Source: Planctomyces sp. (GTDB taxonomy: Bacteria; Planctomycetota; Planctomycetia; Planctomycetales; Planctomycetaceae). Taken from it: a stretch of 34,462 nucleotides of DNA. The stretch lies in the NCBI GenBank assembly GCA_005778115.1, contig SXKJ01000296.1, forward strand, positions 1-34,462. The letters run 5' to 3'. Position numbers and translations under genes: made by a program. Numbering within the stretch: the stretch's first letter is position 1; each line of letters opens with the position of its first letter. This document shows, one piece after another, positions 8,617 to 15,875 of the stretch. The notes beneath the pieces were generated by a model that saw only the letters and a program-made list of their open reading frames with translations, was not told the origin of the DNA and searched no databases.

Positions 8617-9942
8617 ATGTCACGCCCCATCATCAAGCCCACCACTCTCAAAGGATTCCGCGATTACTTGCCCAGCGCAATGATCGCGCGTGAGAAACTC
8701 ATTGAGACCGCACGGCGGGTTTATCGCAGCTACGGCTTCTCACCGATCGACACGCCCGCACTCGAACACGCGGAGATTCTGCTGGGCAAAGGAGGGGACG
8801 AATCCGACAAGCAACTCTTCCGCTTTCGCGACAACGGCGATCGCGACGTCGCATTGCGGTTCGATCTGACTGTACCACTGGCTCGATTCGCGGCGCAGCA
8901 CATCCACGAGATCGGGACGCCGTTCAAGCGATATCACATCGGCACCGTCTGGCGCGGCGAGAACACTCAGAAGGGGCGCTATCGCGAATTCATGCAGTGC
9001 GACTTCGACACGATCGGTACGACGTCCAACGCCTCCGACATCGAAACGCTTCTGGTGATTCACGACCTCTTCGAGGGGCTCGGCTTCTCGAAGTTCATCA
9101 TCCGAGTCAACAACCGCCTGGTGCTCAACGGCCTGTTGCAGATGTTGGGGCTTGCCGACAAATCCGCGGGCGTGCTGCGGTGTATCGACAAGCTGCCAAA
9201 AGCTGGTCCGGAGAAAGTCGTCGCCGAGATGGTCGAACGCGTCGGCGCGACCGCCGAACAAGCGGCGGAGGTCATTGCGTTCGCGGACCTCAAGGGAGAG
9301 CCGTTTGCGATCCTGACATCGCTCGAATCGAAGCTAACCGGTAACGAAGTGGGACTGAAGGGAATCGCTCGCCTGCGCGAACTCTTCACGACCATTCAGC
9401 AAGCGGGTGTCCCGGTGGAGCGAGTCGAACTCGATCTCGCGATTGCGCGAGGACTCGACTACTACACGGGGACGATCTACGAGACGTTTCTCGGCGACCT
9501 GCCCGGCATCGGCAGCGTCTGTTCGGGAGGCCGCTACGACAACCTCGCCGAACTCTTCACAACACAGAAGCTCCCCGGCGTCGGCGCAAGCCTCGGTCTC
9601 GACCGCTTGCTCGCCGCGATGGAAGAACTTGGCATGGTCGCCGCGGCTTCGACTCCAGCCAAGGTGCTGATCGCCTTCTTCGATGCGAATCACCTGGGTG
9701 ACTATCACCGCGTCGCTCGTGATCTCCGAGCAGCCGGTCTTTCGTCTGAGGTTTATCCAGAAGCGGTCTCGCTGGGTGACCAATTGAAATACGCCGTCCG
9801 CAAAGGCTTCCCGACGGCCGTGATTGCCGGCGACCGCGAATTCGCCGCCGGTCACTGGCAGGTCAAGAACCTACTGACTCGCGAACAAGTCACCGTCCCG
9901 TCCGCCGATCTTATTGAGCACCTGCATCGCCTGGTGGGATAA
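8617..9942 (+). CDS. hisS: Histidyl-tRNA synthetase
   Basis: 441 residues, the expected length. It charges tRNA-His with histidine in the cytoplasm. Class II motifs are present: the N-terminal GFRDYLP; motif 1 region RVYRSYGFSPIDTP; motif 2 with RGENTQKGRYREFMQCDFD; the histidine-specific RGLDYYTGTIYE; GSVCSGGRYDNL; and motif 3 GASLGLDRLLAAME. The C-terminal anticodon-binding domain starts near residue 347 (AKVLIAFFDANHLGDYHRVA). No obvious Shine-Dalgarno site precedes ATG 8617. The gene is followed by the 9965-10027 palindrome, which may act as a terminator shared with the convergent ThuA-like gene. Confidence 0.98.
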   Translation: MSRPIIKPTTLKGFRDYLPSAMIAREKLIETARRVYRSYGFSPIDTPALEHAEILLGKGGDESDKQLFRFRDNGDRDVALRFDLTVPLARFAAQHIHEIGTPFKRYHIGTVWRGENTQKGRYREFMQCDFDTIGTTSNASDIETLLVIHDLFEGLGFSKFIIRVNNRLVLNGLLQMLGLADKSAGVLRCIDKLPKAGPEKVVAEMVERVGATAEQAAEVIAFADLKGEPFAILTSLESKLTGNEVGLKGIARLRELFTTIQQAGVPVERVELDLAIARGLDYYTGTIYETFLGDLPGIGSVCSGGRYDNLAELFTTQKLPGVGASLGLDRLLAAMEELGMVAAASTPAKVLIAFFDANHLGDYHRVARDLRAAGLSSEVYPEAVSLGDQLKYAVRKGFPTAVIAGDREFAAGHWQVKNLLTREQVTVPSADLIEHLHRLVG

Positions 9943-9964
9943 CCAAGGAGGCGAGGAGCAACAA

Positions 9965-10027
9965 GTTCGTGGTTCCGCCTTTAGTCGGTGCCGGTTGCTG
10001 ATACCGCCTAAAGGCGGAACTACGAAC
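9965..10027. repeat. Intergenic palindrome between convergent genes
   Basis: The left arm starts GTTCGTGGTTCCGCCTTTAG and the right arm ends CTAAAGGCGGAACTACGAAC. The arms pair over roughly 25 bp with few mismatches. It lies between the ends of hisS and the ThuA-like gene, where it could act as a two-way terminator, although neither side has a strong T run. Confidence 0.75.
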
Positions 10028-10049
10028 TCATTCTCGCCCAACCCCTACG

Positions 10050-10925
10050 CTACGGAGCCGAGCTGCTCTTCTCGGCCGTTGGGAAATTCTCCGGGATCGG
10101 CAAAGTCACCTGACCGGTGGCGGACCATTCGCTGCCGCGGGCGACGACCGATTGGAAGCCGACACACTTCATCGAGTAGGTGTCGTGTCCCATGACGGTG
10201 GTGAAGACTCGGCCTTTGCCGTAGGGAATCCACCAGATCATTGGCTCGTGCGCGCCGGTGCCTCCTTTGGCGGAATCTGAAAAAGCTGTCGCGATCAGAT
10301 GCATGTCGGCGGCGGGACCGCGCTGGCCGTGATATAGCTCATCCTTGGTGTGGAGCCATTCGGCGGGCAAGCCTTTAACGACGGGGTGCGCGGAATCTCG
10401 CAGGCGGATTGTGAATTCGTGCTGTGGGCCGTGTCCGGCTCCGGGGCCTTGGCCTTTCGGCGTCCGGACGACTTCGCCGGCCTCGTTGGTGGTAATACGG
10501 TCGCCGAAACCGTTTCCTCGCCAGCCGAGGCCGATCATCTTGTTGAAGTCCGGCCACTGCTCGAAGGCGTTGTTGGCGGCATGAACGATGACCAGTCCCC
10601 CTCCGGAACCGACGAATTTTTCGAGATCTCGCTGCACCGACTCCGGCCAGAGTTCGCCGTTGTAGTTACTGAGCACAACTTGAAAGTCGGCAAACTTAGG
10701 GCGGAAGCCGTTCCAGGCTTCCGCCGGAGATTTATTGGGGGGCGTCGTGGTCACCGAGACTTCGAATCGACCACTACGGGCCAAGAACTCATGAAGGATC
10801 GGTGTCGTGGCTTTCCAGTTGTGATTGTTTTGGCCATCGACGATCAGCAGCTTGAGTTTCTCGGCAGCGTCCGTGGGAAGCGGTAGCAGGCAGAGAGCAA
10901 ATGCGGCGGCGAGCAAGAATTTCAT
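10050..10925 (-). CDS. Secreted ThuA-domain protein
   Basis: 291 residues with a cleavable signal peptide (MKFLLAAAFALCLLPLPTDA, about residues 1-20), so periplasmic or extracellular. The rest is one ThuA-like domain: KLLIVDGQNNHNWKATTPIL near the N-terminus, GGGLVIVHAANNAFEQWPDF in the middle, HPVVKGLPAEWLHTKDELYH, and a C-terminal WWIPYGKGRVFTTVMGHD. The fold is glutamine-amidotransferase-like. Such proteins are very numerous in planctomycetes and are linked by context to sugar metabolism, but their reaction is unsettled. AAGGA lies a few bases before ATG 10925, and the 10937-11019 palindrome ends next to this ribosome-binding site. Confidence 0.93.
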   Translation of the reverse strand: MKFLLAAAFALCLLPLPTDAAEKLKLLIVDGQNNHNWKATTPILHEFLARSGRFEVSVTTTPPNKSPAEAWNGFRPKFADFQVVLSNYNGELWPESVQRDLEKFVGSGGGLVIVHAANNAFEQWPDFNKMIGLGWRGNGFGDRITTNEAGEVVRTPKGQGPGAGHGPQHEFTIRLRDSAHPVVKGLPAEWLHTKDELYHGQRGPAADMHLIATAFSDSAKGGTGAHEPMIWWIPYGKGRVFTTVMGHDTYSMKCVGFQSVVARGSEWSATGQVTLPIPENFPTAEKSSSAP

Positions 10926-10936
10926 GGCTGGTCCTT

Positions 10937-11019
10937 CGTAGGCACAGGCGGCTCGCCTGTGCGGGACAGGGGAAATGTGAGAGTTTCCAGGCAGCCCGAG
11001 CGAGCCGCCCGGGCCTACG
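10937..11019. repeat. Double-hairpin palindrome, CGTAGGC...GCCTACG
   Basis: The outer ends CGTAGGC and GCCTACG pair, and both arms contain GGCGGCTCGC or its complement. The left arm is also a hairpin by itself: GCACAGGCG (10942-10950), 3-nt loop, CGCCTGTGC (10954-10962), perfect over 9 bp. It lies just upstream of the ThuA-like gene's ribosome-binding site. The ends resemble those of the elements at 15792-15875, 23294-23375 and 23981-24032. Confidence 0.8.
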
Positions 11020-11424
11020 AGTCAGAGAAAACTTGAGACGAAACCCAACTTCGCGCGTACAATTTGCGGACGACGATCAACGGTCTGGAGCTTAAGCGGC
11101 ATGTCGAACCCCGGCAAATCAGAAACGCCCGGCATAGACGGAAGAGTCTTGTCGCCGTTTCTGTCAGCGGGCCTTTTTTGGGAATCGCGGCTTCGGCCAT
11201 CGGAACCAGCGGACGATTACCCTAGCACGGCAGTTACAGCGATTGCGCCGACAGAACCGAATTCGCATAGGCGAACGGACTGAAGGCCACCTGCCGAACA
11301 ATTTCCTCAGAAGCTTCCTCGAACGGCTCATGCAGCTCGATTCGCTTCTGTGACTGGTCGTTCCTAACCACGAGCGGATTGTGGCCGGCGAAAAAATGCC
11401 GGCGAACTGAGAAGGAGTTCTGTG
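11020..11424. other. Long leader region upstream of csrA, no gene recognised
   Basis: About 400 bp without a convincing gene; the short frames on both strands match no family I know. A possible promoter for csrA is TTGAGA (11033-11038) and TACAAT (11058-11063), but the 19-bp spacer is long. If it is used, the csrA leader would be about 360 nt. Confidence 0.4.
11384..11403 (+). promoter_or_regulatory. Hairpin just upstream of the csrA ribosome-binding site
   Basis: GCCGGC (11384-11389), 8-nt loop GAAAAAAT, GCCGGC (11398-11403). The Shine-Dalgarno sequence AAGGAG follows 8 nt later. GGA triplets lie before the hairpin (CGGAT) and in the Shine-Dalgarno site, the triplet type bound by CsrA. A role in autoregulation is inference. 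Confidence 0.45.
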
Positions 11425-11643
11425 ATGCTTGTGCTGTCGAGACAACGCGACGAGAGCATCATCATCGGTGACAACATTGTCATCACGGTGGTGGATATTC
11501 GCGGCGATAAAGTACGTCTAGGGATCGAGGCTCCCAAAGAAGTGCCGGTCCATCGCCAAGAAGTCTACGATGCCATTCAACGAGAAAACGCTCTCAAAAC
11601 CAATGCCCCTAAAGACGAGCAGCCGGCTGAGAAAAAGTCGTAG
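11425..11643 (+). CDS. csrA: Carbon storage regulator CsrA
   Basis: 72 residues, typical length. CsrA is a homodimeric RNA-binding protein that blocks or stabilises mRNAs at GGA-containing sites. The sequence is canonical: [18 protein letters not shown], then [23 protein letters not shown] with the RNA-contacting VHR motif, and a variable Lys/Glu-rich tail. ATG 11425 was chosen over the GTG one codon upstream because CsrA begins MLVLSR and AAGGAG lies 7 bp ahead. Unlike in many bacteria it is not next to flagellar genes here. It ends with a stem-loop (11667-11732) and converges on the metallophosphoesterase gene. Confidence 0.97.
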   Translation: MLVLSRQRDESIIIGDNIVITVVDIRGDKVRLGIEAPKEVPVHRQEVYDAIQRENALKTNAPKDEQPAEKKS

Positions 11644-11666
11644 GCTCGTCTCACAAGTTTTCAAGC

Positions 11667-11732
11667 AGAGGCACACCCTGTCTGCGCTGGTGGAGTTCTT
11701 CCATCGGCCATGCGGGGTGTGACTCTGTTTTT
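11667..11732 (+). terminator. Likely terminator after csrA
   Basis: AGAGGCACACCC (11667-11678) pairs with GGGTGTGACTCT (11715-11726) with one mismatch over 12 bp, followed by GTTTTT. The loop is long (36 nt), so it is less certain than a compact hairpin. Confidence 0.5.
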
Positions 11733-11763
11733 GCGCTCGCGAACATTGGGGCCAGCCGATCGT

Positions 11764-12384
11764 TCAGCATTTGAGCGGCGTCAGTAAAGCGGCTGTTGTA
11801 TCGAAGATTGCGCAGCAGCCCCGGAACACCGGTGCGATGACCACGAGCGATCGCGGCTCGTCAGCCAGATTGAGCGGATGCTCGCCAGACCACTCCAATT
11901 GCCGAGTTGGAGTCATCGCCAGCCAACGGTGAAAATGGCCGACGAACAAGTGACGCTCGGGAACGGCGGCGAAACTGCGACTGGCCTTCTTTGGGGTATC
12001 AGGTGCGCCATCGAAGTACCACAAGTCGTCGATCTTCCGAGCATCCAGCCACGGTTCAACATGGCTGAAACGACAATTCTCGACGGTCAAGTGCGGCTGC
12101 ATTCGGGACATGTACTCCAAGAATGCGGGATCGGCCTCCCGACGAATTTTGTCACCGACGTCGTAGCACAGTCCAACATCGTGATTGCCCCAAACTCCGA
12201 CGGCCCTTGCCTCGCTCAGCAGCGCGGCCACTTGTGCCGGGTTTCCAGAAGCATTGTAGGAGTCGCATGCGTCCCCCAGTGAAACGACAGAGTCCACACT
12301 CTCGCGGCGGAACACGCCCAACGCTCGCGCCAAAGAATCGACCTCTTCATGAATGTCGGCGACGATTCCAATTCGCATGGTCAT
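11764..12384 (-). CDS. Calcineurin-like metallophosphoesterase
   Basis: 206 residues from ATG 12384. The dinuclear metal-binding motifs are all present: D10-x-H12 (ADIHEE), GDACD with D38, GNHD (N67, H68), H108 (SHVEP), and GHFHRW with H150 and H152. This is the compact YfcE/ApaH-like form, a cytoplasmic phosphodiesterase or phosphatase whose substrate cannot be told from sequence. The start is chosen because ATG overlaps the TGA that ends the upstream kinase-like frame (ATGA, 12381-12384), a typical coupling arrangement; ATG 12378 and TTG 12390 are alternatives. Probably the last gene of the leuB-to-phosphoesterase operon. Confidence 0.93.
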   Translation of the reverse strand: MTMRIGIVADIHEEVDSLARALGVFRRESVDSVVSLGDACDSYNASGNPAQVAALLSEARAVGVWGNHDVGLCYDVGDKIRREADPAFLEYMSRMQPHLTVENCRFSHVEPWLDARKIDDLWYFDGAPDTPKKASRSFAAVPERHLFVGHFHRWLAMTPTRQLEWSGEHPLNLADEPRSLVVIAPVFRGCCAIFDTTAALLTPLKC

Positions 12385-12860
12385 GTCCAATCCAAGTCTT
12401 CCCGCTTCGGCCGGGTGAATGACTCGAAGATCGCGCGATGTCGAGCCAGCAAGTACTCGTCCCGCCGGGTCTCACATTGGCGCACGAACTCAATCACCGG
12501 CACCAGAAGCCGAGCCTGCTCTTCCTACGAGGAACTATAGGACGGCTCCCAAGGTCGGCTGCGGCAATTCCGCACACAGGCTTCGATCCCCGGATTCAGG
12601 AACCGCAGCTCCGAGCAATATGGCAGAGCAGCCTCGACCAGATCGCCATAACAGCCATCGAACACCCAATCCCGGTACTCGGAGATGAAGGCTTGCAGCG
12701 AGGCAATGCTCTCCGACAACGGCAGCCGCACTCCGGTCGAGGCCCAGCTGATATCATCCAGAGACAAGTGTGCGATGTTGAACTCGCGAGCCATAACTCG
12801 TGCCATCGTCGTCTTGCCGGAACCGGCGTTGCCGTAGATCACGATTCGAGTGGCGCTCAT
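12381..12860 (-). pseudogene. P-loop kinase-like gene interrupted by an in-frame TAG
   Basis: ATG 12860 opens a P-loop NTPase of the adenylate/shikimate-kinase-like type: GNAGSGKTT at residues 10-18, then HLSLDDISW, DWVFDGCYGDL, and LRFLNPGIEACVRNCRSRPW. The reading stops at TAG 12525-12527 (codon 112). The same frame then runs on for 47 codons, beginning EEQARLLVPVIEFVRQ and including RRDEYLLARHRAIFESF, to TGA 12381-12383. That downstream part looks like the normal C-terminus of these roughly 160-180-residue proteins (remembered pattern WEPxKYxSKEEQD), so the amber codon replaces a residue near the conserved Lys. The extended frame overlaps the next gene by ATGA. Explanations are a recent nonsense mutation, a base-call error, or suppression; no pyrrolysine genes are seen here. 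The 5' part alone would be a 111-residue ORF, 12525-12860. Confidence 0.8.
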
Positions 12861-12873
12861 CGTCAGATCTCGG

Positions 12874-13518
12874 TCACAAGGACTGGCTTCGCGGGAACAG
12901 TCGGCTCAACAGCAGATGCGTCGGAAAGAACAGGCAGGTCGGCAGCACCAGCATCATCAAGCTGAGGTACGCCAGTGGCGGCAGCGACTCTTGAGGCTTC
13001 TGGTCGCTGAAGCCATGCACGTAGTTGATGTTGACCGGCAAATTCGGATTGTCGGCCGGAGCGGGCTGAGCCGGCATCGCGAAGAAGCAAAACAGGACCA
13101 AGCCCCACGCTAGCAATGTCCATGAAAGGAATGCACGACGGTCATAGCCCAGCCGGTCCAGCAACCACAGCAGTAGGATCGGCAACCAAAAATGAAAGAA
13201 GGACAGCCCTCGGACAAACAACGCTTTCTGCGGATCGAACATGTACCGAGTCATGTCGGTCACCGGCAGGCCGAGCAACAGTCCCAGGAAATCCAACTGC
13301 CACAGCAACTGTGGCAAGAGGATTCCCACGGCTGCCATCGACACCAGCAATGCGTTTTCTCGCCAGACAGCAACCAGCGTCAACAGCACGGCGACATCGC
13401 AGAAATACAGAAAATTCGTCGGCCCATACGCCTGCAAGTAGTACGGTACGAGGACCGCCGTAAACGCCGAGTAGGCAATTTTGACAGCCAGCGGAACGCG
13501 ACCGTGTCGAGTGCTCAT
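12874..13518 (-). CDS. Polytopic membrane protein, function unknown
   Basis: 214 residues with about six hydrophobic helices (for example IAYSAFTAVLVPYYL, FLYFCDVAVLLTLVAVW, WLPILLLWLLDRLGY, LLAWGLVLFCFFAMP, LMMLVLPTCLFFPTHLLL). A conserved-looking loop DNPNLPVNINYVHGFSDQK lies before the last helix. I do not recognise a named family, though similar proteins occur in planctomycetes. AGGAG lies 8 nt before ATG 13518. It lies 34 bp after the TlpA-like gene and 13 bp before the kinase-like frame, consistent with one transcript. Confidence 0.88.
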   Translation of the reverse strand: MSTRHGRVPLAVKIAYSAFTAVLVPYYLQAYGPTNFLYFCDVAVLLTLVAVWRENALLVSMAAVGILLPQLLWQLDFLGLLLGLPVTDMTRYMFDPQKALFVRGLSFFHFWLPILLLWLLDRLGYDRRAFLSWTLLAWGLVLFCFFAMPAQPAPADNPNLPVNINYVHGFSDQKPQESLPPLAYLSLMMLVLPTCLFFPTHLLLSRLFPRSQSL

Positions 13519-13552
13519 TCGCGCCGCTCCTGGTCCAAATTCACGAGTCGTC

Positions 13553-14110
13553 TTACTTCAACAACTGATTCAGAACGTCCGGCAAATCACCGCCGTCCGA
13601 AGTCGTCCACATGATTTGCCCGTTCTTGTCGATGACATAGACGCACGGCAGATACTCGTTACGCAATTCCAGCATCGTTTGGCCGGCACCCCAACCGTTT
13701 GGCCAACGGACACCGGCTCTTTGCAGGATACTTTGGATCTTTGACTTTTGTTCTTCCCCTTCGGAGGTCAGGCCGATGAAGACGACTCCGCGGTCCGCGA
13801 ATTGATCGTGTAGCTCGACCATGTGTGGCATGGCTCGCAAACAAGGTCCGCACCAGGTGGCCCAGACGTCGATGACCACGACCTTTCCCGCCAGAGAGTT
13901 TTTCGTGGGAGCCTCTCCATTCACCCAACCCGCGGCCGCGATGGTCGGAGCTGGACCATGCGGCCGCAAATCGCCACTCGGCTTGCCAAACCAAGAGAGT
14001 GATGTGACGACCACGGCGAGCAACGCCAAGCCGAAAAACACTTTTCCAGCGTGACTCGAGCGCCGGTATTCGTTCGGGAGATCCGGGTCCATCGTCGGTT
14101 CATGAGGCAT
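13553..14110 (-). CDS. TlpA-like membrane-anchored thioredoxin
   Basis: 185 residues from ATG 14110. A single N-terminal membrane anchor (about residues 23-41, KVFFGLALLAVVVTSLSWFG) is followed by a redoxin domain facing the periplasm. The active site is WCGPC (C87, C90) in VVVIDVWATWCGPC, with the cis-proline region EYLPCVYVIDKNGQI near the end. Proteins of this family reduce disulfides, often for cytochrome c maturation or envelope repair. An upstream in-frame start at 14149 would run into the end of leuB's intergenic gap and adds unconserved residues. It follows leuB by 51 bp on the same strand. Confidence 0.93.
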   Translation of the reverse strand: MPHEPTMDPDLPNEYRRSSHAGKVFFGLALLAVVVTSLSWFGKPSGDLRPHGPAPTIAAAGWVNGEAPTKNSLAGKVVVIDVWATWCGPCLRAMPHMVELHDQFADRGVVFIGLTSEGEEQKSKIQSILQRAGVRWPNGWGAGQTMLELRNEYLPCVYVIDKNGQIMWTTSDGGDLPDVLNQLLK

Positions 14111-14161
14111 GTCAGTCACTATTTCATTTGGGATGAGTCTAAACCCCATCGCGTGACAACT

Positions 14162-15235
14162 TCACCGGCCAATCTGCGCTTCGACCAGTGACCCCATCTC
14201 GGTCGTGCTGACGCTCTTCCCACCGGCAGCGATGTCTGACGTGCGATGACCGGCGTTGAGCACCGCATCGACCGCCGCTTCGACCGCATGAGCTTCCGCC
14301 TCCAGTCCGAGCGAGTGTCGCAGCAACATCGCGGCCGCGAGGATCGTCGCCAGCGGATTCGCGATTCCCTTTCCCGCGATGTCTGGAGCGGAGCCATGAA
14401 TTGGCTCGTACAAACCGGGCCCCGATGAACCCAGCGATGCCGACGGTAGCATTCCCATCGAACCGGGGAGCATCGCTCCTTCGTCGGTCAGGTTTTCGCC
14501 TAACAGATTCTCGGTCACGATCACGTCGAAGCTCTTCGGCTTCGAAATCAAGTGCATCGCCATCGCATCGACCAGCAAGACCTCATATTGCACGTCGGGG
14601 AACTCGTCGCGCACGACGCGCTGCGAGACTTCTCGCCACAGTCGCGACACTTCCAAGACGTTTGCCTTATCCACTTGCGTCAGCTTCTTGCGGCGTCCTT
14701 GAGCGGCTCGTGCGGCCATACGCGTGATGCGTTCAATCTCCGACGTGTTGTAAATCATGGTGTTGAAGGCTTCCTCGCCCGACGGATGCGATCGTCGGCC
14801 TGACTCGCCGAAGTAGATGCCCCCCGTCAGTTCGCGGAAGAAGAGGATGTCGACGCCGGCAACGATCTCACGTTTCAGCGGCGAAGCATCGACGAGCACG
14901 TCATACGCTTTAACCGGCCGCACGTTGGCGAAGAGTTGCAGTTCCTTACGAATCTTCAGCAGCCCCGCTTCCGGCCGGGTCTTCGCTCGTGGGTCATCCC
15001 ACTTCGGTCCGCCGACCGCTCCGAGCAACACCGCGTGTGATGCCTTGCAGGCAGCGGCCGTTGCATCCGGTAACGCCGAGCCAGTCGCGTCGATCGCGCA
15101 GCCGCCGATCAAGCAGGTCTCAAATTCCCACCGATGCCCGAACTTGCGAGCCACAGCGTTCAACGCCTTTTGTCCTTCGGTAACCACTTCCGGCCCGATC
15201 CCATCACCGGGCAACAACACAATCTTCGCGTCCAT
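14162..15235 (-). CDS. leuB: 3-isopropylmalate dehydrogenase
   Basis: 357 residues from ATG 15235, normal length. It oxidises and decarboxylates 3-isopropylmalate with NAD+ in leucine biosynthesis. Conserved parts: [12 protein letters not shown] near the start, [24 protein letters not shown] (substrate arginines), [13 protein letters not shown] (catalytic Tyr), VDKANVL (catalytic Lys), DAMAMHLI (metal Asp) and [16 protein letters not shown]. In the metal loop, where the family usually has FGDILSDE, this protein reads LGENLTDE: the first of the two Asp ligands is Glu (codon GAA, checked). The upstream in-frame start at 15256 lies inside a palindromic element and is not used here. First gene of the likely operon running down to 11764. 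Confidence 0.96.
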   Translation of the reverse strand: MDAKIVLLPGDGIGPEVVTEGQKALNAVARKFGHRWEFETCLIGGCAIDATGSALPDATAAACKASHAVLLGAVGGPKWDDPRAKTRPEAGLLKIRKELQLFANVRPVKAYDVLVDASPLKREIVAGVDILFFRELTGGIYFGESGRRSHPSGEEAFNTMIYNTSEIERITRMAARAAQGRRKKLTQVDKANVLEVSRLWREVSQRVVRDEFPDVQYEVLLVDAMAMHLISKPKSFDVIVTENLLGENLTDEGAMLPGSMGMLPSASLGSSGPGLYEPIHGSAPDIAGKGIANPLATILAAAMLLRHSLGLEAEAHAVEAAVDAVLNAGHRTSDIAAGGKSVSTTEMGSLVEAQIGR

Positions 15236-15255
15236 TTTTGCGACACCTTTCTGCA

Positions 15256-15318
15256 ATCAGCCGGACCGCGCTAGCGTCCGGTTCTGGGGTCAACCGGGGC
15301 TAGCGCCCTGCGGCTGAT
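15256..15318. repeat. Palindrome upstream of leuB
   Basis: The left arm starts ATCAGCCGGACCGCGCTAGC and the right arm ends GCTAGCGCCCTGCGGCTGAT. The right arm shares CCGGGGCTAGCGCCCTGCGGC with the core of the 5841-5981 element (there on the opposite strand). The remaining 217 bp before the next gene (15319-15535) hold nothing I recognise. Confidence 0.7.
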
Positions 15319-15535
15319 AAACAATTTTGTTCAAAGGGCGGGCAATGTAGCGGCCAGCCGAGGTCATCTCCACGATGCCGCTCGCTACGACCGGCACGAT
15401 CCGAACGCCGAACACGCGCAGCGGCCAGTTCCGCCGATCCGAACTGAAGCGAGCCGCAATCGTCAGCCGATCCCGAAGAAAACTCAACGTCTTTGCGGCG
15501 TCACGCCGCCGTCTCAACTCGCGAAAGAGCGACCT

Positions 15536-15796
15536 ATGCTCCGAGCCTTTTGCTTCGCCGTCGGCGTCTTCGTCGCCTTGTGGGGAACCACCTTCTTGAT
15601 GGTCGATCAAATGACCTTCGCCTGGAAGGTCGAGCCGGTCGTCGAACGCGATCCGTCGTTTCGCGGTTTCTACGTGACGATGAACGAGCGGCAACAGCGC
15701 GTCTTCAATCCGCCGCAATGGATGGCCTTCTGCCTGATGTCGGTCGGCAGCGTCACGATGCTGTATTCGCTCGTGCTGCCGAAGAAGTCGTCGTAG
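15536..15796 (+). CDS. Small membrane protein, function unknown
   Basis: 86 residues with two membrane helices: residues 1-24 (MLRAFCFAVGVFVALWGTTF) and about 61-80 (WMAFCLMSVGSVTMLYSLVL), joined by a soluble loop (WKVEPVVERDPSFRGFYVTM, then NPPQW). The ordered hydrophobic pattern and codon use argue that it is real, and I recall similar short proteins in planctomycetes. The role is unknown. The stop TAG is formed by the GTAGG end of the palindromic element that follows, so the last residues (KKSS) may be set by where the element inserted. Confidence 0.78.
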   Translation: MLRAFCFAVGVFVALWGTTFLMVDQMTFAWKVEPVVERDPSFRGFYVTMNERQQRVFNPPQWMAFCLMSVGSVTMLYSLVLPKKSS

Positions 15797-15875
15797 GTCA
15801 GCCTTTCCAGGCTGACCCGAAAAACGATTGACGCGACGCTGGCCATTCGCGTCAGGCTAGAAAGCCTGACCTACG
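15792..15875. repeat. CGTAGGTCAG...CTGACCTACG palindrome whose ends form both flanking stop codons
   Basis: The left arm CGTAGGTCAGCCTTTCCAGG and right arm CTAGAAAGCCTGACCTACG are imperfect complements. Each arm can also fold alone (GTCAGCCTTTCCAGGCTGAC). TAG 15794-15796 ends the small membrane protein, and TAG on the minus strand at 15871-15873 ends DUF1501 protein #1. The same family occurs at 23294-23375. Confidence 0.85.

Noticed and set aside
12381-12527. Frameshift in the P-loop kinase-like gene
   Set aside because: The homologous C-terminal part is in the same frame as the N-terminal part; only a TAG separates them, so it is a nonsense codon and not an indel.
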